A model generated the notes under the pieces. That model was not told the DNA's origin. It saw only the letters and a program-made list of their open reading frames with translations, and made no database searches. Below are positions 62,587-64,000 of a stretch of DNA of 64,000 bases, in pieces; positions within the stretch are counted from its first letter, which is position 1; each line of letters starts with the position of its first letter. The translations under genes were made by a program, and so were the position numbers. The DNA comes from Clostridium tepidiprofundi DSM 19306. GTDB lineage: Bacteria; Bacillota; Clostridia; Clostridiales; Clostridiaceae. The stretch is from NCBI RefSeq assembly GCF_001594005.1, contig NZ_LTBA01000005.1, forward strand, positions 34,057 to 98,056, read 5' to 3'.

Positions 62587-63253
62587 TATACTTCAAAATA
62601 ATTATATTACTTCGAATAAATTAATATATAATCATTCCTTATATCCTTTTTATACTGCATTCTTACCTAAAAACAGAGCAAAGCAAGTGATTGAATCAAT
62701 GAAAGGAAATAAAGGAGAAGATATTTATAATAGAACTGGGATAATGGCAAGTTCTATTTCTGAAAATAGATATTTAAAATATTGTCTTGTTTGTGCTAAT
62801 GAGGATAAAAAAGAATATGGAGAGTTATTTTGGCATAGAGTTCATCAGATTCCGTGCTTACAAATATGCCCAAAACATAAAACCTTGCTATTGGATAGCG
62901 AGGTTTTAGTCCATTCTGGAAACAAACATGAGTTTATTGGAGCAACTAATGAAAATTGTTGTATAACTGGGGGAAATATTAATAATTCAATAAGTTACCA
63001 ACAGAAGGTTCTAGATAGAATGATTGTGCTAGCTAATAATGTAGAGAAATTATTGAAAAACAAGTATTCTAATAGACCATTAAATTGGTTTCAAGAACAG
63101 TATGTTACTAAATTAAAAGAAATGGGATTAGTAAATATAAATGGTAAAGTTAAATATAAAGAGCTATTAAATTCTTTCATTGAATACCATGGCAAAGAAT
63201 TCTTAGAATTAGGCTATAACAAAGAAATAACAAGTCAATTTTCAGAAAAATAA
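62587..63253 (+). pseudogene. tnsD: tnsD (TniQ family) remnant, both ends lost
   Basis: An open frame runs out of the left end of the mini element with no start codon and reads H-S-L-Y-P-F-Y-T-A-F-L-P, then G-I-M-A-S-S-I, then Y-C-L-V-C-A-N-E-D-K-K-E-Y-G. The TniQ zinc motif is complete (C-x2-C, H-x-V-H-Q, C-x2-H). TnsD proteins bind the 3' end of glmS to direct Tn7. About 70 N-terminal residues are missing and the frame stops early, next to an IS remnant. The longest ATG-type frame (GTG 62687) would not be functional. Confidence 0.75.
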
Positions 63254-63327
63254 AAATATCCCTTTAAAATGTGTTTTAATTGTAATTACTAGAAAACAAA
63301 AATAAACACAAAAGGGACACTAATAAT

Positions 63328-63790
63328 ATGATACATAATTTATTTGGAAAATGCAAAAATATTTTTATAAAAAGCGTAAATAAACTGAAAGGTTCAGATA
63401 AAAGAATAGTATTGGCAGAATTATCTAAAATGAGAGGAAAAGGTGGACAATCATTTATTGCTAAAAAATTTAGAGTTAGCAGAGATACTATAAGAAAGGG
63501 AACTTTTGAGTTAGAAAGTAAACAGAAAATAGTTGGTAAGTTCAATGAGAGAGGCGTAAGCCAATTGAAGAAAAGCTAACTAATCTATTGATAGATATAA
63601 GGATATAGTAGATTCTCAAAGTCAAACAGACACTAGTTTCAAAACAGCAAGGCTATATACAAGACTTTCAGTTACAGAAATAAGGAAGCAACTTATTGTA
63701 CAGAAAAAAAATTGTGATGAAGAATTGCCAATAAATCAGACACTAAACAATAAAATTAATGCATTGGGATATACACTTAAAAAGGTATAA
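63328..63790 (+). pseudogene. ISAzo13-type transposase remnant
   Basis: The first 83 codons read K-G-S-D-K-R-I-V-L-A-E-L and G-G-Q-S-F-I-A-K-K-F-R-V-S-R-D-T-I-R-K-G, the helix-turn-helix start of ISAzo13-type transposases. The match then continues in a second frame (R-R-K-P-I-E-E-K-L-T-N-L-L) and a third (D-S-Q-S-Q-T-D, R-L-Y-T-R-L-S-V-T-E-I-R-K-Q-L, I-N-A-L-G-Y-T-L-K-K-V). At least two frameshifts and loss of the catalytic half make it inactive. It probably truncated tnsD on the right. Confidence 0.7.
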
Positions 63791-63930
63791 AAAACAAAAC
63801 CTTTACTATAGTTGAGAAAATTTCATAACATATATTTACAATTAAATAATTTCATAAAAAATAGAGACAAATTTCACTTTTTGTTGTATAAATTATTTTG
63901 AATACAAACTTTAACAACAGGAGTGAAATT

Positions 63931-64000
63931 ATGTCTCATAAAAATAGTTTACCAGAAAAATCACCAATAAGCCAGTTTTTATTTAGCCTTGGATTCTTTT
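63931..64000 (+). CDS. Start of a gene cut by the window edge
   Basis: An ATG at 63931 lies 7 bases after AGGAG (63919-63923). The 23 visible codons (S-H-K-N-S-L-P-E-K-S-P-I-S-Q-F-L-F) stay open to the window end. The context of IS debris suggests another transposase, but the visible part is too short to tell. Confidence 0.45.
   Translation, partial: MSHKNSLPEKSPISQFLFSLGFF

Overview
The window is AT-rich, tightly packed DNA from a low-GC, anaerobic, spore-forming Firmicute of clostridial type. This rests on the gene order of the ribosomal cluster, a glmS ribozyme, the cortex amidase CwlD, a diadenylate cyclase operon, and amino-acid fermentation operons of the kind known from Clostridium tetanomorphum and its relatives. 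I cannot name the species from sequence alone.

Layout. 1-8.5 kb is the end of the ribosomal super-operon (adk tail, KOW protein, infA, rpmJ, rpsM, rpsK, rpsD, rpoA, rplQ), then the ECF transporter energizing module ecfA1-ecfA2-ecfT, truA, and rplM-rpsI behind a consensus promoter and a likely L13 leader. 8.5-11.1 kb holds a Na/Pi cotransporter with a Pho-box-like upstream region, and cwlD. 11.3-24.3 kb is a complete methylaspartate pathway for glutamate fermentation: a GntR regulator, glutamate mutase (S, reactivase L, E), methylaspartate ammonia-lyase, a two-subunit class I hydratase (probably mesaconate hydratase) and a citrate-lyase-type enzyme with all maturation genes, which in this context should be citramalate lyase. 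24.3-26.2 kb is a full IS200/IS605 element (Y1 TnpA, TnpB, probable omega RNA) with a 131-bp MITE inserted next to it. 26.2-34.5 kb holds an ECF sigma/anti-sigma pair, TPR membrane proteins, thioredoxin with an unusual thioredoxin reductase, and small membrane proteins. 34.7-45 kb is cdaA-cdaR, an FAD protein, then butyrate kinase, phosphate butyryltransferase, a second butyrate kinase, a P-loop ATPase and a four-subunit 2-oxoacid:ferredoxin oxidoreductase. That set can turn branched-chain 2-oxoacids into acids plus ATP.

45-53.4 kb is accessory: two bactofilins around a YhbD-like regulator, an ABC permease pseudogene, a hydrophobic pentapeptide-repeat protein, a structured RNA candidate before an MFS transporter, and many short repeats. 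53.4-59.4 kb is glmM followed by an alternative Hsp70 module (GrpE-like protein, HscC-like Hsp70, TPR protein, J protein with PPD in place of HPD). 59.9-62.0 kb is glmS behind its ribozyme. The last 2 kb is an attTn7 scar: a gene-less Tn7-like mini-element with four plus three TnsB-type iterons, a broken tnsD and a broken ISAzo13-type transposase.

The most interesting signals are: the mini-Tn7 ends beside glmS; a hairpin repeat family with compensatory base changes (18.2, 18.3, 48.3 and 48.5 kb); a palindromic repeat family of which one copy sits in the P1 loop of the glmS ribozyme; a multibranched RNA at 50.87-51.06 kb; the alternative Hsp70 module; a Shine-Dalgarno sequence separated from the ecfT AUG by a perfect hairpin; and a TPR gene whose membrane anchor seems to start at AUU. 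No tRNA, rRNA or CRISPR array was seen. All reading was by eye, so family names rest on recognised motifs and gene order.
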